Origin: CAIVPM01 sp049242885
GTDB taxonomy: Bacteria > Bacteroidota > Bacteroidia > Chitinophagales > Chitinophagaceae
NCBI GenBank assembly: GCA_049242885.1
Contig: JBMLOQ010000077.1
Location: 1-19,410, forward strand
Reading direction: 5' to 3'
Length of the DNA: 19,410 nucleotides
Numbering within the stretch: position 1 is the stretch's first letter; every line of letters starts with the position of its first letter. This document shows positions 7,971 to 14,722 of the stretch, piece by piece. Position numbers and translations under genes: made by a program. The notes under the pieces are model-generated. The model was not told the origin of the DNA. It made no database searches and was given only the letters and a program-made list of their open reading frames with translations.

Positions 7971-9314
7971 TTATCTACCTACAACAACTGGCACAACAGG
8001 CAAACTTTCGTTGCCATTTTGATTTACAGATTGTACTGCAAAAAAGTAATTGTCTTTACTATAAGGCAAAATCATTTGAGTGTTGGTGGTAAATATTTTT
8101 TTCTCCCAAAATGCACTTGTGGTTTCTCTAAGTAAAACAAAATAACCTTTGGTGTTTTTTGGGTCTTTGTTTGTCCAATTTAATTGAGTATTGTTTGACA
8201 GTTTTTTAGTTTCAATAGTTACTTGCGATGGTGTTTGAGGTGCTTTAGCTAGGTTGGCTAAATTGGAAAGATTTATGGCTGTGTTTTTTCTAAGATACTC
8301 ATAATCAATATGTTTTTCAAGGTCGCCATATTCAATGCCATTTTCAATTCTTACATCTTGATGTTGGCGAGTGTAGTTTTCGTTCATTTCTGTAAATCTT
8401 ACAGCAGCAAAGCCTTGCTCTACAAAAGGTGTATGGTCGCCTCCACGTAAAAATCTATCATTTCTATATATCAATTTTACTTCAATATTGGCTACATATC
8501 TTTCTCCAATTTCTTTAACATACCTGGCTAATTGCCTTGCTTTACCATCGTTTTCTAAACCCAATCTTCTTATTTCAGTTGCTTTTTTTTCTGTTTCATA
8601 AGCAGGTAATCCTTCGCTAAATACTCTAATTCTTGTATTATCAATAATGTTGGTTTCGTTGCTATTATTGCTTCCCATTATATCGTTATTTAAAACAGCT
8701 TCAATTTGCCAGCCTTCTTGTTTTGCTTTTTTTGCTAAATAGTATGCACCAAGTAAACCTTGCTCTTCGCCACTAACAGTAATAAAAATTATTGTGGCAC
8801 TAAAGTTTTGTTTACTCATAATTCTGGCACATTCAATTACAGCTGCACAACCACTAGCATCATCATTTGCACCTGGGGCATCACCCATTCTATCCATCAC
8901 ATTTGTTCGCATATTATCTAAATGGCCTGTTACAATAAATACTCTTTTGTCGGCGGTATCAGTACCTTTTAAAACTGCCATTACATTGCCCAAGAGCGTT
9001 GTAGAGTCTATTCTTCTCCCATTAGGAAAAATTGTAGTGGTGTCTATATATGCAGAAAGTCGGCCATTAGAATTTGGAATAAAACTATTAAATTTTTGTA
9101 AAACCCAATTACGTGCTGCACCTATACCTCTGGTAGGATTTGTTTGTGTACTCAAGGTATTTCTTGTGCCAAAACTTACCATGTTTTTAATGTAAGATTG
9201 AAGTGAATCTTTATTTACTTCGGTAACCATTTTTTCAATTTCAACATCTTTATTTATGATTACTTGAGCGTGGATGGTTTGAAAGAGAAATAAAAAGACT
9301 AGTATTTTGTACAT
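7971..9314 (-). CDS. Secreted M28-family zinc metallopeptidase with C-terminal Fn3-like domain
   Basis: This 447-residue exported peptidase has a signal peptide at residues 1-16 (cleavage near IHA-Q). The di-zinc site of M28 aminopeptidases is complete: HLD at 131-133, Asp in GANDDASG (148-155), the catalytic and ligand pair in SGEEQG (Glu183, Glu184), Asp211 in NNDIMG, and His294 in GGDHTPF. After about residue 358 comes an Fn3-like beta-sandwich (TPSQVTIE to the C-terminus), which often helps substrate binding or surface association. The family removes N-terminal residues or cleaves peptides; the specificity here is unknown. There is no T9SS or lipobox signal, so it is likely periplasmic or released. 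It is a single gene with its own TAACTTTG box. Confidence 0.93.
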   Translation of the reverse strand: MYKILVFLFLFQTIHAQVIINKDVEIEKMVTEVNKDSLQSYIKNMVSFGTRNTLSTQTNPTRGIGAARNWVLQKFNSFIPNSNGRLSAYIDTTTIFPNGRRIDSTTLLGNVMAVLKGTDTADKRVFIVTGHLDNMRTNVMDRMGDAPGANDDASGCAAVIECARIMSKQNFSATIIFITVSGEEQGLLGAYYLAKKAKQEGWQIEAVLNNDIMGSNNSNETNIIDNTRIRVFSEGLPAYETEKKATEIRRLGLENDGKARQLARYVKEIGERYVANIEVKLIYRNDRFLRGGDHTPFVEQGFAAVRFTEMNENYTRQHQDVRIENGIEYGDLEKHIDYEYLRKNTAINLSNLANLAKAPQTPSQVTIETKKLSNNTQLNWTNKDPKNTKGYFVLLRETTSAFWEKKIFTTNTQMILPYSKDNYFFAVQSVNQNGNESLPVVPVVVGR

Positions 9315-9330
9315 TTAAAATTGATTTTTT

Positions 9331-9338
9331 CAAAGTTA
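9331..9338 (-). promoter_or_regulatory. Bacteroidota -7 promoter box for the M28 peptidase
   Basis: TAACTTTG on the minus strand exactly fits TAnnTTTG and ends 16 bases before the ATG at 9314, implying a leader of about 10 bases. The -33 element is not clear. Confidence 0.5.
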
Positions 9339-9407
9339 GGACAATAAAAGGATTTGTTTTACTGGTACAAATTAAACCAAGCTTAAATTATCTTTTATAA
9401 TTTAGCA

Positions 9408-10484
9408 ATGTGCCATTATTTTTATCCAATGATTAAATGGTTGAGCTGCATTTTTATAGTTTTTTTTGGGTTAGTGAGCTTTGTAGGTCATTTACCCAAA
9501 AAGCCAACCCCAATGCCATTTATTTATCCTAAAAATTGGCCAAAACCTTTGTACAATTTCAAAGAAAATCCACTAACCTACGAAGGGTTTGAGCTTGGAA
9601 AAACTTTGTTTTATGATACTAGACTTAGTAAAGATAGCAGCATAAGTTGCAATAGTTGCCATCAGCAATTTGCAGCTTTTAGCACTTACGATCATAGTTT
9701 AAGTCATGGTATTAGCGATAGTTTAACTCATAGAAATGCACCTGCGTTACAAAATTTAGCTTGGAAACCTTTGTTTAATGCAGATGGTGGCATTCATCAT
9801 TTAGATGTACAACCATTAGCACCCATTACAGCACCAAATGAAATGGGAGAAACTATTGAAAATGTATTAAAAAAGTTAAACAGAGATAAAAAAATGCAGC
9901 AAATGCACTTTGCAGCATTTGGCTCTAAAAACTTTACCACTGCAACTTTGAATAAAGCTTTAAGCCAATTTGTAGTGCAATTAATAAGTAGTAATAGTAA
10001 ATACGATTTGGTGCAACAAGGCAAAGCAAACTATATTTTGCCAGAGCAATTGGGACACGACATTTTTATGAAAAAATGTGTGCAATGCCATGTGCCTCCT
10101 TTTTTTACAGATTTTAGTTTTAGAAATGTTGGATTGCCAAAAGATAAATTTTTGAACGATGATGGAAGGATGGGTATCACAACTTTTAGCGATGATAGCT
10201 TAAAGTTTATGGTGCCAAGTTTACGAAATGTTATGGTTACTGCACCCTACACCCATGATGGTAGATTTTTTGGAGTGCAAGCAATGATGGAGCATTACAG
10301 AAAGCAAGTAAAAGCAACCAGGCAAACGGATAGTTTAGTGCGAAACTTTATTCCTTTAAGCAATTTTGAAATTGGACAGTTAACAGGCTTTTTATATACT
10401 CTAACTGATACAAGTTTTTTAAAAAACAAAAATTTTGCACCAAAAGATTATCCAATAATTCCAAATTTCATTCACTTGCATTAA
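9408..10484 (+). CDS. Di-haem cytochrome c peroxidase (CcpA/MauG family)
   Basis: This periplasmic enzyme reduces hydrogen peroxide with electrons from small c-type cytochromes or related donors. Two haem c attachment motifs are present: CNSCH at 81-85 and CVQCH at 224-228, spaced as in the CCP_MauG family (PF03150). The conserved distal region MVPSLRNV and YTHDGRF (about 268-288) follows. A hydrophobic signal peptide lies at about residues 8-28. The frame opens at 9408, but the ATG at 9429 (MIKWLSCIFIVFF) gives a more typical signal peptide, with a Lys right after the start, and a degenerate -7 box (TAATTTAG, 9398-9405) sits only two bases before the first ATG. The true start may therefore be 9429. 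It lies 12 bases from the following methyltransferase gene. Confidence 0.93.
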   Translation: MCHYFYPMIKWLSCIFIVFFGLVSFVGHLPKKPTPMPFIYPKNWPKPLYNFKENPLTYEGFELGKTLFYDTRLSKDSSISCNSCHQQFAAFSTYDHSLSHGISDSLTHRNAPALQNLAWKPLFNADGGIHHLDVQPLAPITAPNEMGETIENVLKKLNRDKKMQQMHFAAFGSKNFTTATLNKALSQFVVQLISSNSKYDLVQQGKANYILPEQLGHDIFMKKCVQCHVPPFFTDFSFRNVGLPKDKFLNDDGRMGITTFSDDSLKFMVPSLRNVMVTAPYTHDGRFFGVQAMMEHYRKQVKATRQTDSLVRNFIPLSNFEIGQLTGFLYTLTDTSFLKNKNFAPKDYPIIPNFIHLH

Positions 10485-10492
10485 TACTTTTG
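10485..10492 (+). promoter_or_regulatory. Bacteroidota -7 promoter box filling the gap before the methyltransferase gene
   Basis: TACTTTTG starts right after the peroxidase stop codon (10482-10484) and ends four bases before the ATG at 10497. It is an exact TAnnTTTG. The arrangement mirrors the helicase promoter at 5306-5313 and would give an mRNA starting at or just past the first ATG. Confidence 0.5.
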
Positions 10493-10496
10493 CAGT

Positions 10497-11039
10497 ATGC
10501 AAAAACTAAGTATGGATGATTTGGGTAGAATGAGTGTAGATGAATTTAAAACTACAACCAAGCAACCCATAATTGTAATTTTAGATAATATAAGAAGCAT
10601 GCACAATGTAGGAAGCGTGTTTAGAACAAGTGATGCTTTTTTAGTAGAAGCAATTTATTTATGTGGTTATACACCACAACCACCTCATAGAGACATACAT
10701 AAAACTGCATTGGGAGCAACCGAAACTGTTACTTGGCAATACTTTGAAACTACAACTAAAGCAATAGAATTTGCTAAAAAAAACGATTTCACAGTGTATG
10801 CTGTGGAGCAAACTACCAATAGTATAAGTTTAGAAAATATAGTAAGTAGCAATAAAAAAATTGCAATTGTGATGGGAAACGAGGTAGAAGGCGTGCAGCA
10901 AGAGGCTATTTTAAGTTGTGATGGCTGTATAGAAATTCCACAATTGGGAACAAAACATAGTTTAAATATAAGTGTAGCCGCAGGGATAGTTTTGTGGCAA
11001 TTGGTTTGGGGCAATAAAAAAGCTACCCAAGTTGGATAG
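10497..11039 (+). CDS. SpoU/TrmH-family RNA 2'-O-methyltransferase
   Basis: This 180-residue SPOUT-fold enzyme transfers a methyl group from S-adenosylmethionine to a ribose 2'-OH of tRNA or rRNA. The three family motifs are intact: motif 1 around DNIRSMHNVGSVFRTSD (30-46) with the catalytic Asn/Arg, motif 2 IVMGNEVEGV (124-133), and motif 3 IPQLGTKHSLNISVAAG (147-163), which form the trefoil-knot cofactor site (PF00588). Its short length, without the N-terminal substrate domain of the RlmB type, fits the TrmH/TrmL-like branch, but the target nucleotide cannot be read from sequence. A second ATG at residue 6 (10512) is an alternative start if transcription begins at about 10499. The stop codon lies inside a terminator arm. 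Confidence 0.93.
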   Translation: MQKLSMDDLGRMSVDEFKTTTKQPIIVILDNIRSMHNVGSVFRTSDAFLVEAIYLCGYTPQPPHRDIHKTALGATETVTWQYFETTTKAIEFAKKNDFTVYAVEQTTNSISLENIVSSNKKIAIVMGNEVEGVQQEAILSCDGCIEIPQLGTKHSLNISVAAGIVLWQLVWGNKKATQVG

Positions 11040-11047
11040 CTTTTTAT
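11016..11047. terminator. Intrinsic terminator overlapping the methyltransferase stop codon
   Basis: AAAAAAGCTAC-CCA (from 11016) pairs with TGG-ATAGCTTTTT (to 11045), with the TAG stop (11037-11039) within the right arm. The one imperfect pair is C/A on the plus strand but a U-G wobble on the minus strand, so the hairpin is slightly stronger for the converging gene at 11094-11300. T-runs on both sides allow use in both directions. Confidence 0.75.
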
Positions 11048-11093
11048 AAAACTTAATCAGTTAGTTTTGGATGATATAGTTTTATTCTAAAAT

Positions 11094-11300
11094 TTAGAAT
11101 CCTTTTTTTGCAACACCATCAGCTATGGCTTGTAAAGCTTTTGCTTCGTTTAAAATGGTAGTCATTTTATTTCCTTTACCATCATTGCCTTGTGCCATAT
11201 AACCACCTTTTGCAGTTTTAGAAATCACGGCATCTTGTAAAGGCACATTTTTTTCTTTTGTTTTTAAGCAGTAAGCTCTTAACATTTTACTTGTATCCAT
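11094..11300 (-). CDS. Small basic protein, possible Cys-less relative of the DUF5679 zinc ribbon
   Basis: This 68-residue protein has one Cys. The stretch AYCLKTKEKNVPLQDAV (9-25), followed by KGGYMAQGNDGKGNKM (31-46), recalls the small DUF5679 family, in which AYCxKC opens a four-Cys zinc ribbon and CxxCGTKM closes it. Here the other three Cys positions are occupied by Thr and by Asn/Gly, so metal binding is unlikely. The C-terminal helix (about 48-65, NEAKALQAIADGVAKK) is extra. The family resemblance is from memory and tentative. The gene is monocistronic, converges on the methyltransferase gene, and has a near-consensus TACTTTTC box about 37 bases upstream of its ATG (11345-11338). Confidence 0.7.
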   Translation of the reverse strand: MDTSKMLRAYCLKTKEKNVPLQDAVISKTAKGGYMAQGNDGKGNKMTTILNEAKALQAIADGVAKKGF

Positions 11301-11548
11301 TTTTTAAATTTTATGTGATTAATTTTATTTAAGAGCGGAAAAGTAATATGTTTTTTGTCAAGTAATAATTTTTAAACTATAATCTTATGCACATTTTTAA
11401 AAAATAGTGTCTGTTAAAATAAATCTTAATTTTCCATTAATTTACATCAAAGTGCCATTGATAATGTATTCTTATCATTATTAGCAAAACATTTAGTTCT
11501 TTTTTTATTAGTTGAATTTCTTTTTTTAACAGTTAAATTAACTAGTAG

Positions 11549-14053
11549 CTATGGCTTAATATTAGGACTAATCCTTATAATAGAATTAACAGATGTAGAA
11601 CAACCAACGTTGTTGGTAATTGTATAGTACACCATTGTGTTACCAGATATAAGTCCAGTAATGGCACCAGTTGAGCTATTCATAGATGCAATGTTTGGGT
11701 TAACTGAGTTCCAAACACCGCCACTTGTGGAGTTAGATAGATTAAGTGATTGCCCAACAGTAAGATTTGAGGATGCAAGACCAAGAACAAAATTTGAAGC
11801 ACTACCATTTAATGCAATATTATTAAAAGTTGCATTGTTGTTATTGGAGGTTTTATCTAAAACATTAGCAACAGTATTGTTTGTTCCATTGGCTGTACCT
11901 TGATTGAAGTTGTAATAAGCAATTAGTCCACTTTCATTTCCAACTAATTCATTATACATATTTGCTTGTATTTGGGCATTTGTTCTTACCACATTCCAAA
12001 TTCTTGCTTCATCGATTATGCCATTAAAATAAGCCCCACTTCCTAAATTAGTATCATCAAATACTCCAAAAGCATAGTGATAACCAAAGCCATTTGAAAC
12101 TGGATGACTGCGACCACCTGTGAATGAAGTTGATGAGGCAACTCCATTTAATAAACCATCTAGCACAGAAGTACTTGCGTTGTAACGAACTACTGCATGG
12201 TTCCAAGTTCCAAAACTTACTGTTCCAATACTTATACTCATTAAATTCCAAACTCTAACCCTTACTTCACCTGTTTGAAGGATTTCTATTTGGCTATCGT
12301 GCCATCCTACATTTGGAGTGGTTTGTCCTAATTCATTTACTATTACCCCAGCAGCATTTGCTTTAAACCAAACTTCTATAGTTAAATCGTTTCCTGGCAT
12401 TTTGCTGGCTAAGTTTGGGCTAATAATATAATCATTAATGCCATCTAAGTTTAAAGCATTGCCTAAATTTGATGTTGAAGAAATGTCGCTCAAACTTGGT
12501 TGTGCACTTATAGCAATGTTTGTAGAAGGAAAAGATTCACCACAACCAGGAGTAGAACCTGTAACGGTATAGTTTCCACTATTGCTAAATGTTTGGATAT
12601 TATTAGTACTTGTATTTACCAAACTGCCATTATTATACCACTTATATGTACTAAAACCAGGTTGTGCAGTAAAGGTTGATGGTACACAATTTGAAGTTAC
12701 TGATGGTGGAGGCATTGCATTGCCAATAGATGATATAAATGCACTCATACTATACCCTGCACCACTTTCTATTAATGCCACATTTATTCTAGCATTTACC
12801 ACAAACCTAAGATTTGCAGGGTTGCCTAGTTGAGCGTTGGTATACTGTATCATGTAAAAGCTAGTTGTACCTATGCGAACTCTATTGCCTACTATTGATT
12901 CTAAATTTTGTCCATTAAAATACACTTTTGCTGTATCGCTTTGAATAATTACATATCCAAAATAAGGGAATACACTATTGCCTCCAATTGCATTATTTAA
13001 AAATTGATTCGTTTGTACATCAAAGCTACCAGCACAATTGTTTAATGGTGGTTGCATTATCATATCTATTTCACAACCATCTGCACTACCTGTATAAACG
13101 GCAACTGGATTGTTAGTTGTAATATAATTATTTGTAAACGCTGTACTACCATCTCCATTGTTAATTGTTATAAAGTCTCCAGCGTTAGCTAATGTATAGT
13201 TTTGAGTTGTATTTGTATTTGGAACAAATACAGTTACAGTTGTATTAACTTGTGTTGCAATAATGGTACTTCTTTCATATCCTGCATTGCCTCTAGTTCT
13301 TACCACCACGTAGGTATTACCTAAGTTACTTGTAGGTATTACTTGGCTTTGAACACCATCACCACAACCACTGCTCCAATCACAACGCATGCCACTATTT
13401 ACAACTACAGTATTACTAGCTGTGAGAAGGCTACCTAGATTTGATTGGAATATATAAGATTGACCAGCATTTAAAGTAGTTAATACATTGCCATTTATAG
13501 ATACAACTGTATTATTATTAATTGCCATTACAGCATATAAAGGTGCACCAGTTTCTGAGTAACAAGTTGCTCCTGTAACATTGGCATAATAACCCAATCT
13601 AAATGATGTGCCTCTTCCCTGATCACCAAGGCTTGTAAATGCACTGTTTCCTTTTTGAACACAAAATTCAACATCTCCAGGGCCACTTACAGCGGTTGTG
13701 TAGTTATCACTTGCAATGTTTCTTACTTGTACACCAATTGGTGTGGTTGCTGATACAATCAGCCCTGCACCATTTAAAACAGTATTACTAGCATTTGCAC
13801 TAGCATTTAGTGCTGGGAAACGAAAACGTAATGGAGTGCCTGCTATAGTTGTATTATTGTTTGAGTAAACCGTACCATCACTTCCAGAAATTGTAACTGT
13901 AACAGCAGTGGTGCTTAATGTAGTTATTACAAGTTCGTTATACCTATTAAAATAATTCCAAGGGCTTGGTGCAATATAATGGGTATTAGTATATTGAGCT
14001 ATACATACATCTTGAATAAAAAGTAAACAAATTATTAGAAATGTATTTTTCAT
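11549..14053 (-). CDS. Secreted adhesin-like protein: IgGFc-binding-type N-terminus, LamG and Ig-like domains
   Basis: This 834-residue protein has a signal peptide at 1-19 (cleavage CIA-Q). Residues about 25-450 resemble the IgGFc-binding N-terminal domain (PF17517), a beta-rich module with recurrent patterns such as NTYVVVRTRG and NPVAVYTGSADGCEIDM. A short Ig/PKD-like unit follows (about 450-515), then a concanavalin A-like LamG domain (about 530-718: ALNLDGINDYI, LTIEVWFKA, GIIDEARIWN, GLIAYYNF). The end is a Big_2-like unit (about 755-830: GGVWNSVNPNIASMNSSTGAITG). It is rich in Asn, Thr and Ser. A role in adhesion or polysaccharide binding is inferred from the domains. Unusually, it stops at PNIKP without a T9SS sorting domain, which many such Bacteroidota proteins carry. 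It is a single gene. Confidence 0.85.
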   Translation of the reverse strand: MKNTFLIICLLFIQDVCIAQYTNTHYIAPSPWNYFNRYNELVITTLSTTAVTVTISGSDGTVYSNNNTTIAGTPLRFRFPALNASANASNTVLNGAGLIVSATTPIGVQVRNIASDNYTTAVSGPGDVEFCVQKGNSAFTSLGDQGRGTSFRLGYYANVTGATCYSETGAPLYAVMAINNNTVVSINGNVLTTLNAGQSYIFQSNLGSLLTASNTVVVNSGMRCDWSSGCGDGVQSQVIPTSNLGNTYVVVRTRGNAGYERSTIIATQVNTTVTVFVPNTNTTQNYTLANAGDFITINNGDGSTAFTNNYITTNNPVAVYTGSADGCEIDMIMQPPLNNCAGSFDVQTNQFLNNAIGGNSVFPYFGYVIIQSDTAKVYFNGQNLESIVGNRVRIGTTSFYMIQYTNAQLGNPANLRFVVNARINVALIESGAGYSMSAFISSIGNAMPPPSVTSNCVPSTFTAQPGFSTYKWYNNGSLVNTSTNNIQTFSNSGNYTVTGSTPGCGESFPSTNIAISAQPSLSDISSTSNLGNALNLDGINDYIISPNLASKMPGNDLTIEVWFKANAAGVIVNELGQTTPNVGWHDSQIEILQTGEVRVRVWNLMSISIGTVSFGTWNHAVVRYNASTSVLDGLLNGVASSTSFTGGRSHPVSNGFGYHYAFGVFDDTNLGSGAYFNGIIDEARIWNVVRTNAQIQANMYNELVGNESGLIAYYNFNQGTANGTNNTVANVLDKTSNNNNATFNNIALNGSASNFVLGLASSNLTVGQSLNLSNSTSGGVWNSVNPNIASMNSSTGAITGLISGNTMVYYTITNNVGCSTSVNSIIRISPNIKP

Positions 14054-14225
14054 GTAAAACCTAATTACTCAATAATATATTTTGATAATGGTAACTAATG
14101 TTTATAACAACGGATTTTTAGTCTCCAATATTTTAAGTGTTAATATCTTAAATTGTATTTTACAAAAACTAACAGAAGAATACCATAAAACTATTTAGCA
14201 TGCAATAAGTTTAAAGGACACATTG

Positions 14226-14501
14226 ATGCTTAAAAAGGCATTGCAACCCTATAAAGCATTGCTGAATGATTTGGAAATTAACAAAGGAAAACTTGTAGAG
14301 CAATGGCAAGAAGAGAGAATCCGAAATTTAAATCCGGAAAGTTTGGGTAGAGATGAAGTGCTTAAAAAAATGGAAGAAAATTTGAGTGCTAAAGCAACCG
14401 GTATATACAAAATGATGCAAGAAGGTGAGAAGTTAAAAAGTAAACTTGAACATGGAAAAGACTCTCTAAATGAAGCAACAATAAATCAGTTAAGTATATA
14501 G
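14226..14501 (+). CDS. Small helical protein of unknown function
   Basis: This 91-residue protein is highly charged, largely helical, and unrecognised. Residues about 8-45 and 50-85 form two amphipathic, possibly coiled-coil helices separated by LNPESLGRDE. It has no signal peptide, membrane segment or Cys, so is probably cytoplasmic. The frame also opens at a TTG one codon earlier (14223), but I use the ATG at 14226; AAAGGA about ten bases upstream could serve as a weak ribosome site. It is divergent from the adhesin gene and 221 bases before cphA on the same strand. No clear terminator separates it from cphA, so read-through is possible, but nothing shows a functional link. Confidence 0.6.
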   Translation: MLKKALQPYKALLNDLEINKGKLVEQWQEERIRNLNPESLGRDEVLKKMEENLSAKATGIYKMMQEGEKLKSKLEHGKDSLNEATINQLSI

Positions 14502-14722
14502 AATATAGTATCAATTTTCTGAGTTAAATATACTATTACTAATCTTTAATGCACATCCTATATGCTTTCCATCAGTAATGCTTAATTCAATTTGCTGTCA
14601 AATTTTTTACACATTTGTTACGTTTATAATCAACCATTTTTTAACCAAAATTTTAACATTACATAAATTTCCCCTATTTTTCAGTCGTAACCATTTTCTG
14701 TTCACCAAAAAAATATGTAACA

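Noticed and set aside
14504..14540. Possible weak hairpin (ATAGTA with TACTAT) after the small gene ending at 14501
   Set aside because: Short A/T-only stem with a long loop and no T-tract; not a credible terminator.
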